The notes under the pieces are model-generated. The model did no database searches. It saw nothing but the letters and a program-made list of their open reading frames with translations, and had not been told where the DNA came from. Shown in pieces: positions 1-13,700 of a stretch of 64,000 bases of DNA. The stretch spans positions 33,357,200-33,421,199 of the forward strand of contig CM037843.1 of the NCBI GenBank assembly GCA_021234535.1, given 5' to 3'. This DNA is from Stichopus chloronotus (taxonomy: Eukaryota; Echinodermata; Holothuroidea; Aspidochirotida; Stichopodidae). Positions within the stretch are counted from its first letter, which is position 1; the number at the start of each line of letters is the position of its first letter. A program made the translations under genes and the position numbers.

Positions 1-3000
1 GCTGCCAGTGGCACCCCTGTGAAAAGAAAACCAATATCAAAGCAATGAACATCTCGGTGTCACAGCTGGGTATCAGCAGTACGAATGTAATTCCTTGTTC
101 CCATGGCAATCTGTCAAGTTGCTTACAGAATGACATCAGAATGCTATTAACTTCTTACTATGACGCGTCTTTGAAAATACCACCACACACCATTGCAAAC
201 CCTTGCAGAATACTGCCCTTTTTTGGCAATGGAAAAGTCAGATATCTTGCAAACATCACATAACTGTAATATTAAGTTTGGTTGAAAATTCTATCATAAA
301 GTTACAATGCAAATGCTAGCGATACAATTGTCTCTGTTTAGCAGAAAGAAGTTCCTATGCTATGGATATTTTGTGTCAGCTGAAATTTACAATAAGTTGG
401 TCTGAAATTCACTGAAATTAAAGCTTTCTCCACAATGTTTAGTGAACTAGTTGAATTTACTGAAAGACTTCATACATACTAAATTTCACACATTTTGCAA
501 GGAACATTTATACATTTCCTTTACATGACAGGAAAATTTATGCTCTCATGCAGCGATCCACATCATTGACATCCAATCTTTTCATTTGTGACACATTGGT
601 AATGAGTTCATAATTACTGATAAGAATAGTTTCAAACATCCTTTAAATGAACCTCACTTCAAAGAAACCGAGAATGTTACAAAGCCTGCGCATCCATTTT
701 TGAATTTGTTTGTTTTACCTGCATCCATTAGAGCTAGGCTGCCTCCACAGGCAGATGCCATTGATGACGAACCTGACGAGATGGACAATGCCAAAAACAA
801 TTACACCGGGAAATAGAGAGACATGATAAGCTATAAAACATAGAATTTGAACAGAAACAAAAGAGAAAACAAGACAACTTACACAAGTAGTCTGCACAGC
901 TTTAGACACCTACTTATCAGTATGAGTGACATTTTACGAGACTGAACCATTACCAAGTTACATGAAGTCTAACTTTAATTTGATAATAGACTTAAATAAT
1001 AGACTAAAATCAACTGGCTCCAAATGCTTCATGCGACCTCAAGAGTCCTCTGCTTTTCATTTTTCTTTTTTCTTTGACTAAATGATCGTCTGCAAGGCAG
1101 ATCATCATACAACTCTATTGCTTGTAACGGATGAACTAAAAATAATATCTCCATCTAGAGACCAAGGCAAACACTGTAGCTCTTCAGCGTGCAACAAAGT
1201 TGTTTCTTCTCAGATTTGCCATCGCTTTGATAGGTATTACTGTAAATGTATCGGATATTCTGATTAACGCAAAGCAAACACGTTTACGCCGGAAGAAAAA
1301 CAGGTCACTGACTTCCCCTTTCAGCAGTACTGGGCTCATAGCACGCATGATCATACAGCTGCCAGTGCAATAATAAACAAGGCTGTGAGGGAGCTGTGCA
1401 CTGATTGTCAAAACCATCTACTCATGTAATGCTACAAAAGTGAAATCATACTAACTCATGGCATGATCTTTACCGATTAAAAATCTTTTCCGGTCACTTT
1501 GGTCAAAGAAAAGAAAATTTTGCATGAATTCATGGGATTTAATTTGACTCTGAGAGTATGATTCAAAGAAACATTCAAAATAAGGCATACAGACTATTTG
1601 CAAGATTCCTTTTCATCGATAATTAACATTTTTTTAAATGATTTCAATGTAATTCAAAGCCCATCTCACCATTTGACTCCAACACTTCGCTGGTCAACCT
1701 GATGGTGAAAGGAAAATCGTGGGGAACAACTGGGAACAGAGCCTTCTCTGCCAGAGCTCCTGAAGAACAGATAAGGAAATATATAAAAAAAAAAATGACA
1801 GACAAAGCTCTTCAAATCTGGAATTTCAAAGACATCAAAATATATTCCAACTATCCTTACATGGTGACAAACCTGGACTTAAATGGCAAAATGGGTGGAA
1901 CAAAGATCTAAGATTGAAGAGCAGTAATTATCTGCATGATGATTATTGCTCATTTTGGATTTCAACTGGACATACTGTCCCCACAGGGCCGAGACTTGGA
2001 CTTCAGGGTATCTCTAAAACCGGTGAACGAAACAAGTAGACTGTTCACATATCAATCGAGGAAAAGCTTTGCGGTAACCTGCAAATGGTATAACCAATGC
2101 CACCATGAACTCAAAGAGGAAAACCTCACAAAGAAAACAAGAAATGGGAAGAGTGCGGTATTTTTGCCAGAACTTCCTTCTTTTCCCTTTACAATGACTC
2201 TATTTGCTTGCTCACAATAAAATCCAAGAGTGAGAAACTAAAATTGAACCAAATGGTTACGATACAATCTGAAAACAGGTCATGAGGTCAAATCCAGAGA
2301 AATGAAGATATCAATAACAAAGATCACTGATGTGATACAAGCACAATGCGAACAAAGACTAACGGCTCAATGTTGTCATTCTCTGTTATGGTTTGATAAC
2401 ATACACATCAAAACAATTTTTTAAGTAAACAAAGGTACATGTATAACCGGTTTGTTATAACCGGGTGTCCATACTTTTCAGATCCTCCTGTCAGTAAGGA
2501 TATTTTTTGCCTAGTAATTTTATTGCAGTTTAAGTTTCCTTCCATTAATGTGTATCTATAGGGGTAGTAATGCATCACACTGGAATGGACTAGAATGACA
2601 CCTTTATTGTGGAAAACATGCTCTCTCTCTCCCCCCAGGGTCCCCTCCCTTATTTTGGGTATACCCTATGTCCTGTCTACATTCTTGCACCTCAGGACTC
2701 TAAGAAGAGCAAACAAGTGACTGGATGAAGGTTTTCTAACAGCTAAATGAAAGGTCATCTAGGTGTTTCAGTCTTAATCTTACTTATCTCATGAACGGTT
2801 TTGTTTTCGACAGTTTGCAAAGTTTGTTACCGTGGCCAAGCTCACGTCTGTTGCCACCAGACATCTTCCCCGTTTCATTTGTAGCGTAAGGAGGAAACTG
2901 CACACAAATGGAAGCAAGTGAAAAACATAAAATTTATACAATAGGAAGTCACTGATATCTATTTGACTTTTGGAGTTTCTGTTCTCTCTGTCAATTTGAA

Positions 3001-6000
3001 AGAATATCATCGGCAAGCAGCTTAAATTGTCCCTTTGAAAATGTTTGTTCTTTACAAATCAGGTGATTTTTCAAATGAAACCCCGAAGCAGAAATTCAAT
3101 GTAAATCCATCAAATGAAATCATTCTTTTAAACTGAATTGATTCACAGGTTCTATCACTGGTACATAAAAGATGTGAAGCATTCTGTAAACTCACCTCAT
3201 AATGCAGCATGAAGTTCTTTTCTCTCACACCGCTGAAGAAAATTAAAAACAATAATAATAACAATCAATATTTTCTACATTTCAAATGCTTATGACAAGT
3301 TAATGACAACATAGGAAGAAGTGATCTGAACCAGGCAGGTGGTGTAGAATCCTTCCTAACTATGCTGATGTATAGTTTGTTTAATATCTTTAATACTAAA
3401 TGACGAACACATTTGATCACAAAAGGAGGAAAGTCTGATGAATAGGGAAGCTTAAAAGTGCTGTCAAGATGATAAGAATATCTTTTCCCCATAAGTTGGT
3501 AATGATAATATGTATTAAGAAAAGGAACAAACAGATTATTCTGTGAAGAGCCAGTAAATCATGTAATGAATGAAAAACAATGCAAGGTTGGAGCGTAGAT
3601 TGACTTTTCACTGGTGGATAAAAACCGAATAATATGCACAACTATGCTTACAAATTGGTCAACACATGTTCACAGTTGGCCTTCAGTTGTCCCAGACAGA
3701 CGTTTTTTATGAAAGAACAACTTGCTAAAAGTGGTTACTTTTGCGTCAAACTGGCAGGGTCAAAGAGGACTGAAAATGAGGCAATTTACAGTATCAATGT
3801 TCACCCTGACTAATACCCTCTCTGCTCAATATCTTGAACAAACAACACTGAGAGCCCAAGAGCAGTTTCACAAAGATTAAAACAGAAAGATGAATGCAGT
3901 GTTAAAATTAAGTGCAACAAAGACATGTTCTAGATGTTTCATTGTGACCGCACCAGTAATACACTACGTATTAAACTTCATTATGACTCCACTTCCCTGA
4001 TGATGGTAATCTTCCAGACAGGAATTAACCAGCGAACTGATCAATCACCACCAAAGAAATAAGAAATAGCAAAGATAATGATGTCATTCAGGCGTTGACA
4101 GGCGATTACTTTACAACACTAAAGAACCAAAAAAAAAGGTTTGGAGGAAGCCTTTGGCATATTACAACTTCACATCTGCTGGCTACCAACCGAACAATTT
4201 TACCTCAAATTGACCATCAGATTTATCATATGGCCAATGCTGAAGTCACACATCTAGCTGATGCTATGCAATGAGAGTGATAGAGCACTATGCTACATTA
4301 TCCTTTAATATGTGCTCTAAATGGGACTATTGTTGCACTTGAGTATCAAAAACTACCAAAAATGTAGCACACATGATTTTGGGGTGCAAGAGAAGATCCT
4401 TAACAGTTTGCTTTACTTCATTTGATAAACACAGTAATGTAGCGATTCAACTTCCTTGCTCTATAGATCTATGGCCGTGGGACCACGACATGTTTCTGTT
4501 AATTGTATAAAGGTAAGAAGTATTTTTCTGATCTCAAACGTAAACACATACCCCATCAGCTCGGCGACTGGATTGCCCTTGAATGCAGCATCGATAGAAT
4601 CGAACGTGACGGTACAAAGGCACTGCAGAAGCAAAGGGATTGAAGAATTGACGCCATCTTTGACGAATCCTGGAGTATGTAACCTCACATTGTTTCAGCA
4701 GATAAACTTGTATGATACGACAACTGACCTGTGTTTGACCCCTCTGAAATAGAGCAGACCCATGCAGAGGATGGAAAAGATCAACCTCACAGCTGATGTC
4801 TCTTAACTCCTTAACGCCTCTACCATCGCATCTATTGGTGGGGGGAAAAAAAGGACAAATTAAAGGAACAATGCTGACACCAGTAAACTCTTTTGTCATT
4901 TTTCAGACAAAGTCTGGTGGCAAATACCATTCTTTTGACCTACATTTACTGGAATCCAGTCTGGTTCTTCTGTTAACGTGATATGTCAAGAATTAATGAA
5001 ATGACCTTGACCGACCTTGAGCCATTACACGACAATCAAAGTGTGGTAGGCTATGTTCAAACAGCAGCACTAAAAGCAGCACTAAAAGAAACTAAAACAG
5101 CATTATCTCCAGAAATAACTGTCCATGGAATGTTAACTTTTGTAATAATTGCAATCTAAATGTTGACATGTAGGGCCTAGATCACAGAGTTAACTTTGGA
5201 ATTCTTGTACATCTGAATGTTTTAATGCCACACGACTCTGTACATGATAACTACTGCTTTGTATACACACACAGCAATCAAATTTCTGAAAGAGATATAC
5301 CTACGTTGGACAAATCTAACGAAAAGGCTTTTACACTAAACGTATTCCAATGAAATGTTCATGAAAATGAGCACAAAATGGTGTTTACTGCTAGTGCAAG
5401 CATCAGTCATATCCACATGGCAAATTCTGCCCTTTTTGTACGGCTATCACTTATGATTATTTTATAATACATCTTCATCATTACTTATGCCAAAAATTAT
5501 TGCAACACAAGCCTTCAGCTTAAAGCAGGACAGGCTGTTTAATGAAGAAAATTGCTAAACTTTATCATTAACTTTCTATCCTCTCTCTCTCCCAGATGAT
5601 ACCAATCTAGAAAACGACATCCATGCGACCTTTCTTTCAGCATAAATTTCACTATTAAATTAGAGTTAATTACAGTACAAAGAACATTGATTTAGTTTTC
5701 AGCTGAACTCTTATATTGGGTTAATCTGAGGGCTAAATCACTGGGAAGTTCTGTAAATATACCACATGACCTGGTTCTGCTAAAATTGAAATCTTTTTGG
5801 AAATTTGGCAAGTTCTATTTGGTGGGGCCTATTCACAGGGCAGTCCCCTGTGAATAAGGATGATACCTATCGTGATTCACAGGGCAGGGCTACAGACTAG
5901 AAAGATTAGCTTAGACCATCTGCAGGGCTAAGATCAGAAACATACCACCTAAAACATTTTTTAAGTTGCACCACTCGCTTTTTAAAAACTTTGATTAAAT

Positions 6001-7784
6001 GTATTGATTGAAGTTATAATTGGTGTAGCCTTCTAATGCATTACTGTGTGTGAGTGTCAACTGTGGTAAGTTATGGCTATACAATATAGCCTATGATATG
6101 ATCTGAAACGATGAGCTTTCTATAGCAACAACACCCTTACAATTAGCCAAAACATATAGGCTTAGGACTCACAAAATTGCAAATTAACATTTTTTAAACA
6201 TAGATCTACATAGATATGGTCAAACGGCTGGAGTAAACAGTGCCCACTTGCCCTGTGAATTTCAATAGCAGTCTCCTTATCCACAAGACACTGCCCTGCA
6301 AATAACCACAGTGTGAATATTTATTTTCAGATAGATCGCACCGAAGAACAATAGTTCTTACAGATTCCACAACTGTAGAATCTATAGGCAATCCTCTAGC
6401 GCAGCACTTTTAAAAACACACAAAAGTAACCAGCACATCCTGCTTTAAACTAACTTTTGCATGATTCAGATGATATTTAACTCCACAGCATAATTTACAG
6501 CATCAAATGGAAAACAGGCCCATAAACATTTACCTTTGATCTTCCTCAAGAATGATATTCCTAAAAACTTCTTTGGCAACAATATTAAATGCCTCATGGA
6601 CTAGAAAAGGTTCTTCATCTGGAAATTTCTCTGTGAATTTATGGAGAAATGACATCTTGATGATGTTTCTCATGCAAACTCTCTTTTTTGCTCTTGTTAA
6701 ATGTAAATGAAATGAAATATTCTTCCAAAAGAAAAACAATAATTTTCAGACAATATTTTGATTTGACAAAAATGTAATAAATAGTAAGTTACCTAAATCA
6801 TAATCTCATGATTTTGTAAGTGCCCATAACATGACTAAATTAGGATGAAACATAAAATACTTTTGCCATCATGAGATGGTCACTGATTGGTGTTGAGATT
6901 TCATAAAAAAACACACTTCAGATAAAATATTTGAACAAAAGAAATGTTATAATGGTTTTTAACAAACTATACATTTAAAAGTATTACGCCATTAGACAAG
7001 CTTTTTGCTTCTGACAGTGTACAATAGATGGAATCTGAAAGATCTGGGACTGTTTCAATGGCAACTTGCAAGACCCTTTGGAGCTCACCTAGGACAATGT
7101 TTAAATGTTCTTCTCTTACTCTGCTAGCGGCCTGGTCTCTTGAGATCTTGAATGGAAGAATGCAAAATTTGGAGAAAAGAATTTCACATAATACAGGATA
7201 TGAGGTCAATTAATGCTCATAGTGGTATTACTTCACAACCCTTGAGGCAAAACATTCTAATATCTTCAGAAAATAAGGCAATCAACATAAATAATTAAAT
7301 CTAAAGCAAACAGCAGTTCTGCAAATTGATGAACTTTACAATGAAGGATATCACAGGCAGTAAATTCATTTTAGTATTAGGTAGCCAGTCACAAAGTAGG
7401 TCTTTCTGCAAAGTACAACCTCATAAGACAAGAAGCAGGATCAGAGTTTGTGAACAAAATCAAATCTCCAGCAGTAAGAACTTTTGAGACACAACACAAA
7501 CAATGACACAAAATTTCACTTAACAACTGAGGAGGAACTAACATTGTCACTTAATACATTTCCTTCTGAAATGGAAAAGAAAGTTGGGTTCACTTAAAAA
7601 AAAAGACACATATGGAAACAAATATCATTCGCAGGCTGTAAAGTTGGACAAATTACTTTATCCTGGAGCTTTACAGCAGTTCAGAAAAGAGAACGGTTGT
7701 GATGAACGTTACTATGGCTACCTGGGACCTACCTTGTCATGTGAAGCATCTGTGTAAACCTCTCGATATTGATCTTCTGTGAGT
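1..7784 (-). CDS. PNPT1: PNPT1 exons 9-18: helical linker and start of catalytic RNase PH-like core 2
   Basis: Exons: 9, 7733-7784; 10, 7089-7146; 11, 6534-6630; 12, 4729-4831; 13, 4552-4622; 14, 3196-3232; 15, 2831-2897; 16, 1670-1759; 17, 719-772; 18, 1-16 (partial, acceptor ctgtg on the plus strand at 17-21). Exons 9-11 encode the linker ([33 protein letters not shown]). Core 2 starts in exon 12 with [18 protein letters not shown]. Exon 15 carries NRRELGHG (Arg451-Arg452, the phosphate/RNA-binding arginine pair of the family). Exons 16-18 carry [23 protein letters not shown], the active-site serine region, and then GVPLA. Exons are very short (37-103 nt) and introns are 0.15-2 kb. Human Val in QTQVLCT is Cys here (QTQ-CLCT across the exon 12/13 junction). 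Confidence 0.92.
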
Positions 7785-10700
7785 CTGTGGAAAGAAGATG
7801 GACACTGTGACAGATGATCACTCAGGCAGCTTTAATACTTAAAAGATCAAATAACTGCATTTTAAGTATATGTTTGCCAGACACTTTGTGCGGCTGTTTT
7901 AGAAAAAATGCACTTTACTCCTAAACTAAAACAAAACAATTGCACAAGACCATGTTTGATGTTTGAATCTTGTTTCCACCAAATACTGATTATTTTTAAT
8001 GCATGATGTTTAAGATAACAGCTATTTGTTATAGTTTTTCCTTCATAAAAAATAAACAAATTCACAAGGGTTGATGTGACAATTATCCTGTTTAGCAATT
8101 GTTGCAAATGCAAATTTACTTAACAAATTTATCCTTCCACATCACAACTAGTCTACTGCGATAAATGGTCTATGAGCTTACTGTAAAGGGTGCAGGAACT
8201 CCTGAACACTTTTCACGACAGATGTCTCATTGAGTGAACCCAGTACATAGGTTTAATAGTTTTGCACAGAGTCCACTTGATTAGAGGCTTTTAGCATAAG
8301 TGTTCTTAATCTTAGAAGTATCAACATGCCACAGCAAAAAAATTGTGAGGACAAGATAAATTTTCTTCCACTTTTGAAGCATTTATTGATCAGAGGATTA
8401 ATACCTACTGTCTGACCTCCTCAACGACCTCTTGATGAGGTACAAACAGTCTCTCCGGTGTTCGCTTCTCCTTTCCATACTTTTTGGCAAGTTTCTCTAG
8501 TTGCTGAATAATCGCTTGGGTCTCTTTGAGTCCAGATCTTATGGCCTTCAGGAAGTCACTTTGGAGAATATTATCAGCAGAGGCCTCGATCATTACTAAA
8601 CAAAACAAAAGAAGGATATAAATATTTTCCAGCAAACTCCAATTTACAATGTAAGAGAACATTACAATGAAAAGACTTCTGCGAGAGTATGCTGAATGAA
8701 AAGATAAGCATGGAGTGTGGTTCTCATCTAAATTTATAAGTCAAATGTTATTGACATGGCACGATTCTTCTGATTTAGAAAAGAAGTGCTGTTTCTGGCT
8801 GAAAAACTTCTTATTCTCGACGACATTTAAGACATGGTTCAAGTTACATGTGCGTGTAACGCATTGTTCTATAAAGACTCTACCTAAGGGTATATGTCCT
8901 CTTTTCAGTTTCAATTTGTTGTGTCGCAATTGAGGAAAGCCAACGGAATTACTTGTCGCATTACACCTATGAAGAATAGAGTGACAATATTGCAGAATCC
9001 CAGTTCTCTGCTTAAAAAGGATAATTCTGTGCACGTCAGTCCTTGCAACAGTATAAACAAAAGTACTACCAGTCACCTCAAATCAACGAGCCGTAACAGA
9101 AGGCCAACATGCTTTACCGTTTGGCTGATTTTATCCATTAAGAGCTACAGTTTTACAATAAGTATGACGGTGCAGTGTGCGAAGAATGCCGACGATTTGA
9201 ACCAGCACAGGCTAACAAGATGTACATTAGTCTCCGACTGCTGACATGGAGGTCCAGCTCAAATTATTGACAAAATCAACTTCTGCCACCAGGAGATCCT
9301 TCAAATGTGTGCAGAAAAAATTGATATGTCTTCTACAGGTGTATCAAATGTCTTTTGTCCACAGTGCATGAGTTAATTCTTGCTACCTTATAACATTAAC
9401 ATTGGTGAGTTCTCTCTGTAAGATTCCTGTTGTTGATATCACTTTTCATACAACCCAGTCCTGGCTGTTCTTTAGGTGTTGTTAGCACTCCACAGGTAGC
9501 TTGGTTTTGAAGTTTATAACTTTTCTTAGTAATTTGCACCTTTCATCCATCATCACTATCTTAGTTATTGTTTTTATTTAGTGTTCATTACGTGTGCAAG
9601 CCCATTAGAGGACTAGACAGAATGGTTCCACCTTTGAGTCCTCAAACTCAGGTCTCACATAATTAAAGTTTTACACTATCTATCTCTTGCTTCACACTGG
9701 AAGTTGTTTGGGATCATTGTTACGGTCAAAGACACTATAGGACTACTTCTTCAGCTCTTGTGTACATATTCCCCGTGTATATCTTATCAGATCCACACTG
9801 AAGAAAGTGGACACATTTCTTGCGTTACTGGCCTCAGCTGCGGCTGAAAGCTAAAATGGAGGAGTACAAGTAATGGTCATCCTGGAAATGCTGGCTTAAA
9901 CAGCATTTGGTGTCACATATGCAAATGAGTAATTTAAGCACACAAAACAATATGCGGCTCTTGATGGCATTACACACTTCAGTGGAGTATGATTTCTTAG
10001 TTCGACTCTTGGCACCATTCAGAAATCCTACATTTGTCATTCACTGCCTAATTTCCTGCATTACTCTCTGCACCAACCACTACTTAAGTATTCACGTAAA
10101 CACATCTGCTGTGGATGTTCTCAACAAGTTCGACAACCAATCACTTCTCTGCTGGATATTTAGTCTGCATTGTTGATTCATCAGTCAGTACTAATGTCAG
10201 TTGTTCACCTTAGGAGCGACTCAAAAACAAAGATACTTTTTCACGTCTGCATACCGATGTGACTCTTCCTAGCACCGGCTACAACCATGTTGAGTCTGCT
10301 GCTCTTCATCTCGTACCTGGTGGGGTTGATGACTAGTTCCTCATCGACTAAACCCACCCTCACGGCTCCAATTGGACCGTGCCATGGAATATCTGACATC
10401 ATCAAAGCAGCAGAGGCTAGTGGAGATAAAAGGAGAGAGATATGTAGACGGACATCACAACTGCAGTTTGTTCCTTAGAAATATCCAAGAATTGCTTCTT
10501 CTTGATGTGATTGTGTGTAATGTTGTAGCTATCCTTGAGACATATAGTTCTTGTTTAATGCAATCAGAGCAGCAGGTTCTCCCTGAAGAAAAAAGACCTT
10601 GTCCCACTGAGAGACATTTTTATTGTCAATACACTTCTCAGGTAACACTTCAGTCAACTCTGATTCACCCCAATTATGAAGAGTAGGTTTCAGAATCTGT

Positions 10701-13700
10701 AGAGGATTTTTTGGTATGGAAGTTTATTATTTCCATGTCAATTGTTTTCAATGGTGACATTTACGTCCATCCTGCTTTCACTCTTGCGTAAAAAGCTACA
10801 TAAGCCACATGACACATCACAGCTCGGGGGGGGGGGGGACCCCTGACGATCTTTCACTAAGTCTAATCTGAGCATACCTGCATTGATGCAAAGAACATCA
10901 GGATCATTGATTCCATCTACAGCGAGCAAATTGCACATGATCTATGGAGCAAAGAGAAGATGAATGATACATGTCACCGAACAGATAATAATTTCCCTAA
11001 ACCAATTCAAAAATACAAGTTAAATGCATGTTGTGGAAGAAATAATTCAAACCCATCTTTGACGAAGTGCACATTGCATGTAAGGAAGATGAAAGGTCAA
11101 TGAAGTCAAGTAAAGGAAAGAGATGGCTGACACAGGATTTCATTTCGATGTTAATCACAGATCTGCAGCAATGTACTGTCTTAATTATTCCAAAATATTG
11201 ACTACTGATTTTTGAAAACTTCGACCCAGTTGAAAATTAAGATTATCAGAAATTATAACATCTAGCAATGTTTGTGTACCAAAGTCACACTCCCTACACA
11301 AAGCCATGCTGGGTGTTAAAGTCCTTGGCTACAATCTGTAAGTACTGCAAAGAAATTCACAAGATTTTCTACCGTTCTATCAGTTAGACATATCGATTTT
11401 GCCAGAAGAAGCTTCCTTATATGTAAAAATAATGCTTTGAAAGTTGGACTTCAGCACAAGCCAGACAATGTGTGACCGTAGAGCCCACAAGTACTGTTTC
11501 TCCATTCTTTGCACTCTTCGCTATTTCTGGCAAGGTCTCACGATGAAAAACTTGTTAGTTCAAAGATTATGGAGAATCATAAATGTCTATTTGTAAGATA
11601 CTTTTTACGCACTAAAACAATGGGGAGTTGTTATTGAGATGGACAAAACATTTAATTACTGCTATACTTTACGATCCAACAAATTAGTGAATGGTACTGG
11701 AGCAAACTATTGGTGCAAATTGGTAGTTCTATCCATTATTCATCATATCATTTATGGAGCAAAATCACTTAAGTCAACTAATCCTCAAACAATTGGCTCA
11801 CTCACAACAATGCTTTGAAACATGCGTGTATGATGCTCCCTGATGAAAACTAAGACTTCTTACCACCAAACCCACAGTGTGAGATAAAAATCATTAGCAT
11901 CGTTCAAACCAGATCTGTCAGTACTACGTCACAACCGTACAACTTTCAGCACCAGGCTCGTACTACATACATTTACTAAAATAATTCATTTTCCGAATTT
12001 TTTGGAATATTTCCTGAAAATGAAACCGATGACTTGCATACAAAAAGGTTTGTTTCTTTAAAGAGACATGAAAAGTGATGGCGGAGAAATCCTATAATTT
12101 GGGCAAAGATTGCTGAAATATTCAACAATTGGAACATAGAAATCTGTACAGTAGATGAATGTCAAAGTGTGATTTGCAGCCAACCTATTTGCAATGAAAG
12201 ATATGATTTGATGTTAAATATTAAGCCTTGTCCATGCTTCCAAAATGTCCCCATAACTAACATTTACCTTATGAAACTTGCATTTTTGCACCTTTCATAA
12301 AACAAGGAAATCAGAAAACAAGACTTGATTTTTAACACATGTAATGAGTGACAAAGAAATCTTTCCCATCCTACAGTAGTTAAAGTGCATATAAACAAAC
12401 CAAAGTAATGTTAATTTAACATTAATCTGATATAATATCTAGTTCTATATGTATTTGTAAGTAGAGATTCAGTATGTCATCTAACAGACTGTAGAAACAT
12501 ACTTTTTCTTCCTAACTGACTGTCCGACAGTCTCCCATCCCATCTCATCCCCCCCGGAAGAAAAATGAAAAGATACCAATGGTTGCATAGTACATTCTAT
12601 GGTACCGGACTCATTAAAATGCTCCAACAAAGTGAGTTTGGGGAGAAAGCATCAACCTTGGGTGTTCCATCGCATTTTCATAAGCTGTTCAAATCGTGAA
12701 AGAATTTGATGATAACCACTTGGCAAGAAATATCTTTCAAATGAAAGAAACTGAGATGTTGACACAATTCCTGAATATGCAATTACCTGAGTCTCATAAA
12801 AATAGCCATTCGGAAACAGAGGTCGTATTGATCTATCTGGAGATGAAGAGAAAAAGACCACTGAGACCAGAATACAAGGTCTTTCCCCAATAGTTCAATC
12901 ACAGCTGCTCTGGTACAAAATGATGGTTTAAATTCAGAGAGTGAAAGCCAAAATTGAAGGTCTGACAAACATTTGTGTTACTTGGTTGTCAGTTGAATGG
13001 AAGAGGGATTAGAGGAACAGGACAAAGAAATAAATACACATGATGAGCTATTGCAGAAATAATAACAAAATTGTATGAAACTGAGAATTGCAGTACATAA
13101 TGATAGCTTTACATAGCAGCCTATCACAACAAACCTACTAAAGCTGGTTGAGGGTTTCTGTGCAAAGGGTTCACATTAAAAAACACCGAAGTACATATTT
13201 AGTTCAAGTTTTGCAAGAGTAAATCGTGAAAAGTATGAAAAAATTACGTTAAAATGTCCTGCAACGTTCTTGTTCACATTGAGGAAAGCGTCACAGAAGT
13301 TATCACTACTCATTCTAAAATTGTGCAGGAAAACTTGTGGCACTTGTGAAATGATATCGAACAAATGTAGAAAAAAGGTAGTGCACAAGAATTGAAGTGC
13401 ACAAATACAGTGACTAAAAACAACTCATTTTATCGTCTTAGAGCAGAGCAGTTCAGAATATTTATGACAATTATTAACATATTAGCATAATCTTTCTACA
13501 CCACAGTTCCAAACACTGAGACACAATACACCATTTAATGGAATGGATTATATTAGGTATTGATTTTCCAGTTTTATTTTTCTTTAATATAATAAACTTT
13601 TCCACTTTACACGGTCCTCCAGTAACAGTCCTGAATCAAAGTTGAACATGTTCTTCATTATGGCCACAAATTACAGAATTTTTACTTATCACTGACCGAT

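Noticed and set aside
8160..8215. Minus-strand VQEFLHPLQ followed by gtaagc, looking like an extra PNPT1 exon
   Set aside because: Exon 8 joins exon 9 directly in phase ([11 protein letters not shown]) and matches the family without additional residues.
8741..9244. Overlapping 111- and 116-codon frames on opposite strands in PNPT1 intron 7
   Set aside because: No recognisable motif; mirror frames of similar length are expected when one strand happens to lack stops. A TE relic cannot be excluded.
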